Assembly (NCBI RefSeq): GCF_009755605.1
Contig: NZ_WPNZ01000011.1
Location: 1 to 64,000, forward strand
Reading direction: 5' to 3'
From: Streptomyces typhae
Lineage (GTDB): Bacteria > Actinomycetota > Actinomycetes > Streptomycetales > Streptomycetaceae
DNA: 64,000 nucleotides
In this document: positions 17,567-24,931 of the stretch, one piece after another
Layout: the number at the start of each line of letters is the position of its first letter
Position numbering within the stretch: the first letter of the stretch is position 1
Made by a program: the position numbers and the translations under genes
Notes under the pieces: generated by a model
Databases searched by the model: none
Seen by the model: the letters and a program-made list of their open reading frames with translations, nothing else
What the model was told of the DNA's origin: nothing

Positions 17567-17601
17567 GCTCTGACCTGCACGCCATTTATGCAGGTCAGAG
17601 C
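17567..17601. terminator. Inverted repeat after galE
   Basis: Perfect 13 bp arms GCTCTGACCTGCA / TGCAGGTCAGAGC with a 9-base loop, 28 bp past the galE stop. It is most likely the galE terminator. It ends 4 bp before the Zur box, so a regulatory role is also possible. Confidence 0.7.
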
Positions 17602-17604
17602 AGA

Positions 17605-17619
17605 TGACAACGGTTCTCA
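17605..17619 (+). promoter_or_regulatory. Zur box upstream of zinc exporter gene
   Basis: TGACAACGGTTCTCA is a 7-1-7 near-perfect palindrome (6 of 7 arm bases match) of the kind bound by the zinc-sensing Fur-family regulator Zur in Streptomyces. It is about 92 bp before the zitB start. A TAGTTC -10-like hexamer at 17648-17653 would place the box centre near -48, upstream of the polymerase, which suits activation rather than repression. From established work, S. coelicolor Zur activates zitB in high zinc; applying it here is inference from position and motif. Confidence 0.75.
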
Positions 17620-17710
17620 GGAGCGTGTTGCACATACCCCCCACCCGTAGTTCACTGGTGATCGCGGCCAGCACCAGGACGCCATCGGACGAACCACGGA
17701 GGAGCGCCTC

Positions 17711-18649
17711 ATGGGGGCAGGGAACGGTCACGGCCACAGCCACGCACCGCCCGTGAAGGGCACGGCCGCGGCGGCCTACAAGGGCCGGTTGCGGATCGCG
17801 CTGACCATCACGCTCACCGTCATGGTGGTGGAGATCGTCGGCGGCATCGTCGCGGACTCGCTCGCGCTGATCGCGGATGCGACGCACATGGCGACGGACG
17901 CCCTCGGCCTCGGCATGGCCCTGCTCGCCATCCACTTCGCGAACCGCCCGCCGAGCGAGAACCGTACCTACGGCCTCGCGCGCGCCGAGATCCTGGCCGC
18001 GCTCGCCAACTGCCTGCTGCTGTTCGGCGTCGGCGGGTACGTCCTGTACGAGGCGGTCCAGCGCTTCGTCACCCCGGCCGAGACCCAGGGCGGCCCGACC
18101 ATCGTCTTCGGTCTCATCGGCCTCGCCGCGAACCTGGTGTCGCTCACGCTCCTGATGCGCGGCCAGAAGGACAGCCTGAACGTACGCGGCGCGTTCCTGG
18201 AGGTCCTCGCGGACGCGCTCGGCTCCGTCGCGGTTCTCGTGTCGGCCGCCGTCATCCTGACGACGGGCTGGCAGACGGCGGACCCCATCGCCTCCGTCGT
18301 CATCGGCCTCATGATCGTCCCGCGTACCTGGAAGCTGCTGCGGGAGACCCTGAACGTGCTCCTGGAGTCCGCGCCCAAGGGCGTCGACATGGCCGAGGTG
18401 CGCGCCCACATGCTGGCCCTGCCCGGGGTGCGGGACGTGCACGACCTGCACGCCTGGACGATCACCTCGGGGATGCCGGTGCTCTCCGCGCACGTCGTCG
18501 TGAGCTCCGAGACGCTCACCGCCATCGGGCACGAGAAGATGCTGCACGAATTGCAGAACTGCGTCGGCGACCACTTCGACGTCGAACACTGCACGTTCCA
18601 GCTGGAGCCGGCCGGCCACGCGGAGCACGAACCGCGGCTCTGCCACTGA
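17711..18649 (+). CDS. zitB: Zinc exporter, cation diffusion facilitator family
   Basis: 312 residues with a His-rich N-terminus (GNGHGHSHAP) and six predicted membrane helices. Metal-site residues are visible as HMATD near residue 60 and VLADALGS near 162, as in ZitB/CzcD transporters. A cytoplasmic C-terminal domain (about 205-312) ends with a His/Cys-bearing tail (GHAEHEPRLCH). It exports Zn2+ by proton antiport in the family. The start has GGAGGAG nearby (CGGAGGAGCGCCTCATG). It stands alone behind a Zur box. Confidence 0.93.
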   Translation: MGAGNGHGHSHAPPVKGTAAAAYKGRLRIALTITLTVMVVEIVGGIVADSLALIADATHMATDALGLGMALLAIHFANRPPSENRTYGLARAEILAALANCLLLFGVGGYVLYEAVQRFVTPAETQGGPTIVFGLIGLAANLVSLTLLMRGQKDSLNVRGAFLEVLADALGSVAVLVSAAVILTTGWQTADPIASVVIGLMIVPRTWKLLRETLNVLLESAPKGVDMAEVRAHMLALPGVRDVHDLHAWTITSGMPVLSAHVVVSSETLTAIGHEKMLHELQNCVGDHFDVEHCTFQLEPAGHAEHEPRLCH

Positions 18650-18701
18650 CGGCTCCGCCGACGGCGGGGGCTCCGCCAGTGGGGCGGCCCCGCTCCTGGG
18701 G

Positions 18702-18707
18702 TAGACT
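18702..18707 (+). promoter_or_regulatory. Candidate -10 hexamer of the leader ORF / methyltransferase transcript
   Basis: TAGACT at 18702-18707 matches the Streptomyces -10 pattern; transcription would start near 18714, giving a leader of about 150 bases before the main gene. A -35 is not evident. Confidence 0.35.
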
Positions 18708-18747
18708 TGTCGGCGATCTTCGAGGACACATGTACGGAGGTGGGTTG

Positions 18748-18816
18748 ATGACTGTCGTGGCTGACGCTGCCATGCGCGGCGACATGTTCGTCCCCACCAC
18801 CGGGGCCCACGGCTGA
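18748..18816 (+). CDS. 22-residue leader ORF
   Basis: MTVVADAAMRGDMFVPTTGAHG (written as MTVVADAAMRGD plus MFVPTTGAHG) follows an ideal GGAGGT ribosome site with 6-base spacing. An in-frame ATG at 18730 would add six residues (MYGGGL) but lacks its own site. It ends 47 bp before the TTG start of the methyltransferase-acetyltransferase gene, and a small hairpin lies between them. I do not recognise the peptide. A leader-peptide role in regulating the next gene, or a genuine small protein, are both possible. Confidence 0.5.
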   Translation: MTVVADAAMRGDMFVPTTGAHG

Positions 18817-18840
18817 CCTTCCGTACGCAGCGGCCGGGCC

Positions 18841-18854
18841 CCCTTCGCAAAGGG
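18841..18854 (+). promoter_or_regulatory. Hairpin covering the ribosome site of the methyltransferase gene
   Basis: CCCTT-CGCA-AAGGG, a 5 bp stem whose right arm is the only Shine-Dalgarno-like sequence (AAGGG) before the TTG start at 18864. Sequestering of this site would make translation depend on opening of the stem. Confidence 0.4.
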
Positions 18855-18863
18855 TTTCCTCCG

Positions 18864-20195
18864 TTGACTCAGCAATCCACCAGCGTGATCACCGACGCCT
18901 TCTTCGCCCTGCACCACGGCCTGCCGCGACAGGGCCCCGGCTCCGACGCCACCACTCGCGCGCTGCTCGCCCTCGCCGGTGAGCTGCCCGCCCGTCCGCG
19001 CGTGCTCGACCTGGGCTGTGGTCCCGGCCGCTCCGCGCTGCTGCTCGCCGCCGAGGCGGGCGCCGACGTGACGGCCGTCGACCTGCACGAGCCGTTCCTC
19101 GCCGAACTGCGCGCCGCCGCACGGGCCCGCGGCCTCGCGGACTCGGTGCACACCGTCCGCGCGGACATGGGCGACCTGCCCTGGCCGGACGGGTCGTTCG
19201 ACCTGATCTGGGCGGAGAGCTCCGCGTACAGCATCGGCTTCGACACCGCGCTCGGCTCCTGGCGGCGGCTGCTCGCCCCGGGCGGGACGCTCGTCCTCAC
19301 CGAGTGCGAGTGGACGGGCGACGACCCGTCCGCCGAGGCGCGCGCCTTCTGGGACGCGCACTATCCGCTGCGCACCGCGGAGCGCAACACCCGCGCGGCC
19401 TTCGCCGCCGGGTACGCGGTGCTCGGCACCGTCTCCCAGCCGGAGTCCGACTGGCAGGAGTACTACGGCCCGCTCGGCGACCGTGCCGACGCGGCCGACC
19501 CCGGGGCGCCCGGCATGGCCGAGGCCCTCGCAGCCACCCGCGCCGAGCTCGCCATGCGGCGGGAGCACGGCACGGAGTACGGGTACACCGGCTACGTCCT
19601 GCGCCCCGCGGACGGCGCCTGGCTCACCCGGCCCGAGGCGGCGTCCGGTGCCGACCGGGCGGCCGTGCGCGCCGTGAACGCCGCCGCGTTCCCGACCGTC
19701 GCGGAGGCCGACCTGGTCGACGCGCTCCGCGAGGATCCGGACGCCTGGCTTGAGGGCCTGTCGTACGTCGCCGAGGCGCCCCGCGCGACCGACCCGGCCG
19801 AGGCCGAGGTGACCGGCGTGACCGGCGCGACCGGCGCGGACGTCGTGGCGCACGCCCTGCTCACGCGCTGCCATGTGGACGGCGTTCCGGCGCTCTGTCT
19901 GGCGCCGGTGGCCGTGCACCCGGCGCATCAGGCGACGGGCGCCGGTACGGCCGTCGTGCGCGCCGTGCTGCACGCCGCGCGCGCCCGTGGCGAGCAACTG
20001 GTCCTGGTGCTCGGGCACCCGGACTACTATCCGCGGTTCGGTTTCACCCCGGCGTCGGGTTACGGGATCCGGCCAAGTTTCGAGGTCCCGGACGCGGCCC
20101 TGATGGCGCTCGTGCTGGACGGGACGCCTGGAACTGACGGTTCCACGCCGGTGCCGCGGGGCACGATCACGTATCCGGCGGCCTTCGGGGTCTGA
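18864..20195 (+). CDS. SAM-dependent methyltransferase fused to a GNAT acetyltransferase
   Basis: 443 residues from a TTG at 18864. Residues about 1-250 are a class I methyltransferase with the SAM loop VLDLGCGPGRSALLLA near 47, the acidic VDLHEP near 72 and LAPGGTLVLTECEW near 135. Residues about 265-443 form a GNAT N-acetyltransferase with the acetyl-CoA loop LAPVAVHPAHQATGAGTAVVRAVL near 345 and a C-terminal DYYPRFGF. The two activities on one chain suggest modification of one substrate at two places, or a bifunctional detoxifying enzyme; no substrate can be named. It is a single intact frame. Confidence 0.85.
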   Translation: MTQQSTSVITDAFFALHHGLPRQGPGSDATTRALLALAGELPARPRVLDLGCGPGRSALLLAAEAGADVTAVDLHEPFLAELRAAARARGLADSVHTVRADMGDLPWPDGSFDLIWAESSAYSIGFDTALGSWRRLLAPGGTLVLTECEWTGDDPSAEARAFWDAHYPLRTAERNTRAAFAAGYAVLGTVSQPESDWQEYYGPLGDRADAADPGAPGMAEALAATRAELAMRREHGTEYGYTGYVLRPADGAWLTRPEAASGADRAAVRAVNAAAFPTVAEADLVDALREDPDAWLEGLSYVAEAPRATDPAEAEVTGVTGATGADVVAHALLTRCHVDGVPALCLAPVAVHPAHQATGAGTAVVRAVLHAARARGEQLVLVLGHPDYYPRFGFTPASGYGIRPSFEVPDAALMALVLDGTPGTDGSTPVPRGTITYPAAFGV

Positions 20196-20319
20196 TCGCG
20201 AGGGCGTCCGCGTGCCCGTTCCCGGCGTCGGGGACGGGACATGCGGGGCTCCCGGAGTGCGGGGAGTGCCGGTGTCGTACGGCAGACTTGAGGATCCGAG
20301 ACCGAAGCGAAGGATGGGT

Positions 20320-20913
20320 ATGCCGATCACACCTGCCACCGCGGCGAACAGCTCGCCGAACGGCACCGGAGAGACAATCCTGCTGGAACTCGTCGACGAG
20401 GACGGCAGGACGATCGGTACGGCGGAGAAGCTCGCCGCCCACCAGGCGCCAGGGCAGCTGCACCGGGCGTTCTCCGTCTTCCTCTTCGACGAGCAGGGCC
20501 GGCTCCTGCTCCAGCAGCGGGCCCTCGGCAAGTACCACTCCCCCGGTGTCTGGTCCAACACCTGCTGCGGCCACCCCTACCCGGGCGAGGCGCCGTTCGC
20601 CGCCGCCGCCCGGCGCACCTTCGAGGAACTCGGCGTCTCGCCGTCGCTGCTCGCCGAGGCGGGCACCGTGCGCTACAACCACCCGGACCCGGACTCGGGC
20701 CTGGTGGAGCAGGAGTTCAACCACCTGTTCGTGGGGATGGTGCAGGCCGAGCTGCGCCCGGACTCCTCCGAAGTGGGAGACACGGCGTTCGTCACGGCCG
20801 CGGAGCTGGCGGAGCGGCATGCGCGGGGCACGTTCTCCGCGTGGTTCATGACGGTCCTGGACGCGGCGCGGCCCGCGATCAAGGAGCTGACGGGCCCCGG
20901 CGCGGGCTGGTAG
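20320..20913 (+). CDS. idi: Isopentenyl-diphosphate delta-isomerase, type 1
   Basis: 197 residues from ATG 20320 (MPITPATAANSS), chosen because GAAGG lies 6-7 bases upstream; an ATG at 20314 is too close to it. Nudix-like type 1 IDI: HRAFSVFLFDEQGRLLLQQRA, catalytic Cys in WSNTCCGHPYPGE, ARRTFEELG as the metal-binding helix, and the second active-site Glu in the VEQEFNHLF block. It balances IPP and DMAPP and so supports the hopanoid operon 12 kb away, although it is transcribed separately. Confidence 0.94.
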   Translation: MPITPATAANSSPNGTGETILLELVDEDGRTIGTAEKLAAHQAPGQLHRAFSVFLFDEQGRLLLQQRALGKYHSPGVWSNTCCGHPYPGEAPFAAAARRTFEELGVSPSLLAEAGTVRYNHPDPDSGLVEQEFNHLFVGMVQAELRPDSSEVGDTAFVTAAELAERHARGTFSAWFMTVLDAARPAIKELTGPGAGW

Positions 20914-20925
20914 CGCCGCCGCCGG

Positions 20926-20947
20926 GACCCGCGCCCGCGCCCGGGTC
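20926..20947. terminator. Short hairpin between convergent idi and HATPase genes
   Basis: Arms GACCCG / CGGGTC with a 10-base loop in the 36 bp gap between two converging genes. A modest but suitably placed bidirectional terminator. Confidence 0.45.
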
Positions 20948-20949
20948 GC

Positions 20950-21426
20950 TCAGGTCCCGTCCGGTTTCAGGGGCAGGGCCGCCCAGATGACCTTGCCCCC
21001 GCCGGCCGTGTGCTCGACGTCGCACGTGCCGCCCGCCTCCTGGGCGATCTCACGGACCAGGAGCAGCCCGCGGCCGCCGGTCTGGCCGTGGTCGGCGAAC
21101 AGCGCCGTGGGGCGGTAGGGATGATTGTCCTCCACGGACACCCGCACCCACTCCGCGCCCACAGCGACCTCCACGGCGAGCGTCGGGGAGAGCAGCGCCG
21201 CGTGCCGCACCGCGTTGGTGACGAGCTCGGAGACGATGAGCAGCAGTCCCTGCACGAGCTCGTCCGGCGCCGGCACGCCCTGGCGCGCGAGCAGATCGCG
21301 CACCGCGTGCCGTGCCTGGGGCACCGACGCGTCGACGGCGGGGGCGGTGAACCGCCACACGCCCTCGTACGGCACGCGTCCGCCGCCCCTTGGGAGCGGG
21401 TCCGGCCCTCTCCCGTCGTTCCCCAT
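20950..21426 (-). CDS. ATP-binding regulatory protein (RsbW/anti-sigma HATPase type)
   Basis: 158 residues from ATG 21426 (MGNDGRGPDPLP); an in-frame GTG at 21462 would add 12 residues. The HATPase N-box SELVTNAVRHAA, the G1 box VEDNHPYRP and the G2 box GGRGLLLVREIAQ of the GHKL fold are present, with no histidine-kinase phosphoacceptor domain. Streptomyces encode dozens of such proteins; characterised ones are anti-sigma-factor kinases or partners. No sigma factor or antagonist gene is adjacent, so its partner is unknown. Confidence 0.85.
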   Translation of the reverse strand: MGNDGRGPDPLPRGGGRVPYEGVWRFTAPAVDASVPQARHAVRDLLARQGVPAPDELVQGLLLIVSELVTNAVRHAALLSPTLAVEVAVGAEWVRVSVEDNHPYRPTALFADHGQTGGRGLLLVREIAQEAGGTCDVEHTAGGGKVIWAALPLKPDGT

Positions 21427-21555
21427 TGCCCGGTCCCCGCCCTCGCGCTCGATTGTCACCACACGTCGAGTGTTGGGAACGCACTGGTCCGTACCGCGCT
21501 ACTGACCAGAAGTCAGCCACTATCGACGTGATTTGATCGCGCCCGCATGACGCCG

Positions 21556-22218
21556 TCAGTTGCGCGACTGCTCCTGGCCCTCTTCTGCTGCCTTCCAGGG
21601 TTCTTCAGGTTGTACGGCTTCACGGCTGACCATGCTGATCAGCCGCCGGCCGCCGATGCCCGTGGCGATGAGGCCGAGCCCGTCGAAGAGCAGGGCGAGG
21701 GAGAAGAAGGTGCCGATGACGTACTGGCTGCTGCTCGGCCAGCCGCCGAGCACCAGGACGCCGAGCAGCACCCCGAACGCGCCCTGGAGCAGGGTCACGG
21801 CCATCTGCGGCCCCCGCACCACCAGGCTGCCGACGAGCCGGAACACCCCGCCGGTGAGGAAGAGCAGCGCCGCGAACATCGTCAGGGCCTCCGCGGCCAC
21901 GTCGGGCCTGCGGATGACGACGACGCCCGCCGCGAGGTTCAGCGCGGCCACCACCACGCCGAGCCAGAAGAAGTTCGAGCCGCGGGACTGCACCGCGTGC
22001 AGCAGCGCCACGACGCCGCCCACCAGGAGCAGCCATCCGAACAGCAGCATCGAGGTGAGCGTCGCGACCCCCGCGTACACGAGTCCGACGAGGCCGCCGA
22101 CGACGAGGATCGCGCCGAGCAGCGTGAGGAGGGCGAAGCTGCGCCGCAGCCGAGTGCCCCGGTCCGTGGGGCCGGGGCCCTCGGCACCGGCCTGCTTGTG
22201 TGTACGGCCCATGACCAT
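21556..22218 (-). CDS. HdeD-family (DUF308) membrane protein
   Basis: 220 residues with six hydrophobic helices arranged as repeated pairs (LLTLLGAILVVGGLVGLVYAG, MLLFGWLLLVGGVVALLHAV and so on), the pattern of HdeD/DUF308 proteins, and a charged Glu/Gln-rich C-terminal tail. E. coli HdeD is linked to acid resistance; the role in actinobacteria is not known. Start ATG 22218 has GGAG 7 bases upstream. It is divergent from the enoyl-CoA hydratase gene, 71 bp apart. Confidence 0.85.
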   Translation of the reverse strand: MVMGRTHKQAGAEGPGPTDRGTRLRRSFALLTLLGAILVVGGLVGLVYAGVATLTSMLLFGWLLLVGGVVALLHAVQSRGSNFFWLGVVVAALNLAAGVVVIRRPDVAAEALTMFAALLFLTGGVFRLVGSLVVRGPQMAVTLLQGAFGVLLGVLVLGGWPSSSQYVIGTFFSLALLFDGLGLIATGIGGRRLISMVSREAVQPEEPWKAAEEGQEQSRN

Positions 22219-22289
22219 GTGCGTCTCCGTCCGTGCGAAGCCGCCCCTTCTTGATCGTACGTTCGAGGGGTGCGGATAGCATCCGGCGC

Positions 22290-23057
22290 ATGGAGCCGCA
22301 GCTGAGGCAGACCGTCGCGGACGGCGTCGCCACCGTCGTCATCGACCATCCGGCCAAGCGCAACGCCATGACGGCCGGCATGTGGGGCGCGCTGCCGCCG
22401 CTGCTCGCGGCCCTCGCCGCCGACCCGGCCGTGCGGGCCCTGGTCCTGACCGGCGCCGGGGACACCTTCTGCGCGGGCGCGGACATCTCCTCGCTGCGCA
22501 CGGAGCCGGGCCGCGCCCAGGAGCTCGCCGGGCGGGCGGAGGAGGCCCTGGCGGCGTTCCCGAAGCCGACGCTCGCGGCGGTGCGGGGGTACTGCGTGGG
22601 CGGCGGCTGTCAGCTCGCCGCCGCCTGCGACCTGCGGTTCGCCGACGAGGACGCCGCCTTCGCCATCACCCCGGCGAAGCTCGGCATCGTCTACCCGGCG
22701 TCGACCACGCGCCGCCTGGTGGCCCTGGTGGGCCCCGCCACCGCCAAGTACCTGCTGTTCTCGGGCGAGCCCGTCGACGCGCGGCGGGCGCTGCGCACGG
22801 GCCTGGTGGACGAGGTGCTGCCCGCCGGTGAACTCGACGCACGCGTGAAGGAGTTCACCCGGGTCCTCGCCTCCCGCTCGCTGCTCACGCAGGCCGCGGC
22901 GAAGGAGTTCGCGGACGCCGCCGCGGGCACCGGCGCCGGGGGCGCGCGGGAGGCGTACTGGGCGGAGCAGATGCGCGGCAGCGGCGACACCGCAGAGGGG
23001 GTCGCCGCCTTCCTGGAGCGCAGACAGCCGCGGTTCGGCTGGGCGCCGCCGCGCTAG
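22290..23057 (+). CDS. Enoyl-CoA hydratase/isomerase family protein
   Basis: 255 residues from ATG 22290. Crotonase fold: ATVVIDHPAKRNAM near residue 14, the oxyanion-hole segment FCAGADISSLR near 60, and YCVGGGCQLAAACDLRFADEDAAF near 102-125, with ITPAKLGIVYPA where many hydratases have a second catalytic Glu. The first Glu position of true hydratases is a Gln here (GGGCQLA), so isomerase or another crotonase chemistry is possible. Its stop overlaps the stop of the convergent DJ-1 gene by 4 bases. Confidence 0.85.
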   Translation: MEPQLRQTVADGVATVVIDHPAKRNAMTAGMWGALPPLLAALAADPAVRALVLTGAGDTFCAGADISSLRTEPGRAQELAGRAEEALAAFPKPTLAAVRGYCVGGGCQLAAACDLRFADEDAAFAITPAKLGIVYPASTTRRLVALVGPATAKYLLFSGEPVDARRALRTGLVDEVLPAGELDARVKEFTRVLASRSLLTQAAAKEFADAAAGTGAGGAREAYWAEQMRGSGDTAEGVAAFLERRQPRFGWAPPR

Positions 23058-23704
23058 CTCCCGGCGGGGGCTCCCGCCGCCAGGCCGGTTTCGCGCCGCC
23101 ACATCTCCACGAGGTGGGCCGGTGCCTTCTCCGGCGACCCCGCGTCGTACGGCGGCTGCGGGTCGTACTCGATCAGGAGCTGGACGGACTGGGCGCGCTC
23201 GTCGCCCGCGATCCTGCCGACGAGGGCGAGGCCCATGTCGATGCCGGAGGAGACACCGGCCGCCGTGACGTACTTGCCGTCGAAGACCACGCGCTGCCCC
23301 GTGGAGCGCACGCCGAGCCCGTCGAGCACCTCCAGGGCCAGCCAGTGCGAGGTCGCCTCGCGGCCCGTCAGGAGTCCGGCGGCGGCGAGCGCCAGGGAGC
23401 CCGTGCACACGGACGTGGTCCACGTGGTGGTCGCGTCGACGGCACGCAGCCAGTCGAGCAGCGGCTCGTTCTCCATCTGGTCGCGCTGGTCGGGGCCGCC
23501 GGGGACCACCACGATGTCCGGGTGCGGCACCTCGTCGAAGGTCCTGCCCGCGACGAGGGCGAGCTGCCCGGCGTCGTCGGGCACCGGGCCCGTCCGCCCG
23601 GCCACGAAGACCACCTCGGCGCCCGGGATGCCCCCGAGCGTCTGGTAGGGGCCGATGGCGTCGAGCGCGGTGAAGCGGTCGTACAGGGCGATAGCGATCT
23701 GCAT
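23054..23704 (-). CDS. DJ-1/PfpI family protein
   Basis: 216 residues. The class I glutamine-amidotransferase-like fold has the nucleophile elbow TTSVCTGSLALAAAGLL near residue 98, VVVPGGPDQ near 65 and SHWLALEVL near 120. Members act as hydratases (isonitrile hydratase), glyoxalases or stress proteins; this one resembles the isonitrile-hydratase/ThiJ branch in SVCTGS and the C-terminal QLLIEYDPQPPYDAGSP segment. GGGAG lies 5 bases before the ATG. It is a paralogue of the N-terminal half of the adjacent GlxA-type regulator and probably shares its transcript. Confidence 0.88.
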   Translation of the reverse strand: MQIAIALYDRFTALDAIGPYQTLGGIPGAEVVFVAGRTGPVPDDAGQLALVAGRTFDEVPHPDIVVVPGGPDQRDQMENEPLLDWLRAVDATTTWTTSVCTGSLALAAAGLLTGREATSHWLALEVLDGLGVRSTGQRVVFDGKYVTAAGVSSGIDMGLALVGRIAGDERAQSVQLLIEYDPQPPYDAGSPEKAPAHLVEMWRRETGLAAGAPAGS

Positions 23705-23755
23705 GCGTTCTCCCGAGGCGTGCGGTCGGTGGTGCGCGGTCGGAAAGGAGGGCTC

Positions 23756-23824
23756 AGGGAGCCGTGGTCAGGAAGCCGAGGCCAGGGAGCCGTCGTCAGG
23801 GAGCCGTGGTCAGGGAGCTGTGGA
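23756..23824. repeat. 14 bp tandem repeats straddling the GlxA-type gene's stop codon
   Basis: Five units of AGGGAGCCGTGGTC type at 23756, 23770, 23784, 23798 and 23812. The last two lie in the 3' coding end of the minus-strand regulator (codons for SSLTTAP) and the others continue beyond its stop at 23796. Confidence 0.85.
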
Positions 23825-24773
23825 AGCGGCGGCGGTACTCGGCCGGTGTCGTGCCGAGCGCCTTCAGGAAGGCGCGGCGCATCGCCTCCGGGGTGCCGTA
23901 GCCGCAGGCGCGCGAGACCTCCTCGACGCCGCCGGAGGTGTCCTCCAGGAGCCGTCGCGCCTGCTCGACGCGGACCCGGTCGACGTACTTGCCGGGCGTC
24001 GTGCCCGTCTCCGCGTGGAAGGAGCGGGCGAAGTGCCGGGGCGAGAGCCGGGCGCGCGCCGCGAGGGACTCCACACTCAGGTCGCCCGCGGGGTTCTCGC
24101 TGATCCACCGCTGGACCTCGCGCAGCGGCTCGCTCCGCGCCGTCTGGGCCGAGAGCTGCGCGCTGAACTGCGCCTGGTTCCCGGGGCGGCGCAGGAAGAC
24201 CACCAGGAAGCGCGCCACGGTCAGGGCGGTGTCGCGGCCGAGGTCCTCCTCGACGAGGGCGAGCGCCAGGTCGATGCCCGCCGTCACCCCGGCGGAGGTC
24301 GCGACATGGCCGTCGCGTACGTAGATGGGATCCGGGTCCACCTCGACGTCCGGGTGGTTGCGGGCGAGCGTGTCGCAGTACGCCCAGTGCGTCGTCGCGC
24401 GGCGGCCGTCGAGGAGTCCGGCGCGGGCGAGCAGGATCGAGCCGGTGCAGACGGACACCAGGCGGCGGGCGCGCGGGGCGTTCGCCCGGAGCCAGGCCAC
24501 CAGATCGGCGTCCTGCGCCCGGGTGCCGGCGCCGCCCGGCACGAGCAGGGTGTGCCAGGAGCGTGCGGCCGCCTCGGTCAGGGAGGTGTCGGGGGACAGC
24601 GCGAGCCCGCTCGACGTCCGGACCGGGGCACCGTCCATGGACGCCGTGACGACGCGGTAGGGCTTGGCGTCGCCGTGCCACTGGCTCGCGCCGGTGAAGA
24701 CCTCCAGGGGCCCCGTGACGTCGAGGCTCTGCACGCCCTCGAAGAGGACGACCAGTACGGTTCGCTGCTCCAT
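23796..24773 (-). CDS. GlxA-type transcriptional regulator (DJ-1 domain plus AraC HTH)
   Basis: 325 residues. Residues about 1-195 are a DJ-1/PfpI-like sensor domain (LLVPGGAGTRAQ, RLVSVCTGSILLARAGLLDGRRATTHWAYCDTL); residues about 225-320 are an AraC/XylS double HTH (LSVESLAARARLSPRHFARSFHAETGTTPGKYVDRVRVEQARRLLEDT, then VEEVSRACGYGTPEAMRRAF). The sensor keeps the Cys of the elbow. It probably regulates the neighbouring DJ-1 gene, 91 bp downstream in the same direction. The C-terminal SSLTTAP is encoded by a minisatellite unit. Confidence 0.9.
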   Translation of the reverse strand: MEQRTVLVVLFEGVQSLDVTGPLEVFTGASQWHGDAKPYRVVTASMDGAPVRTSSGLALSPDTSLTEAAARSWHTLLVPGGAGTRAQDADLVAWLRANAPRARRLVSVCTGSILLARAGLLDGRRATTHWAYCDTLARNHPDVEVDPDPIYVRDGHVATSAGVTAGIDLALALVEEDLGRDTALTVARFLVVFLRRPGNQAQFSAQLSAQTARSEPLREVQRWISENPAGDLSVESLAARARLSPRHFARSFHAETGTTPGKYVDRVRVEQARRLLEDTSGGVEEVSRACGYGTPEAMRRAFLKALGTTPAEYRRRFHSSLTTAP

Positions 24774-24809
24774 GTCTCGATTCTTCGGGCGGGCCCGGAC
24801 GTCCGCAAT

Positions 24810-24898
24810 GACGAGCTCCCCACCTTTCCTGCCACGGCGGGACGGCTCCGCTCCGGCGTTCCCGCCACGGCGGTGCGGCTCCGCTCCGGTCGGGGCTT
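24810..24898. repeat. Imperfect direct repeat in intergenic region
   Basis: The block CACGGCGG-x-CGGCTCCGCTCCGG occurs twice about 37 bp apart between the GlxA-type gene and the divergent SCO6745-like gene. No function seen. Confidence 0.5.
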
Positions 24899-24905
24899 CA
24901 CCTCA

Positions 24906-24921
24906 TACCAACCAGTCGGTA
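24906..24921 (+). promoter_or_regulatory. TetR-type operator-like palindrome at the SCO6745-like gene start
   Basis: TACCAACCAGTCGGTA is a 16 bp imperfect palindrome (12 of 16 positions symmetric) of the ACCnACnnGTnGGT type used by many TetR-family repressors. It ends 10 bp before the ATG, where a bound protein would block initiation. No TetR gene is in the window, so the regulator would act in trans. Confidence 0.5.
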
Positions 24922-24931
24922 ACGTGAGGGC

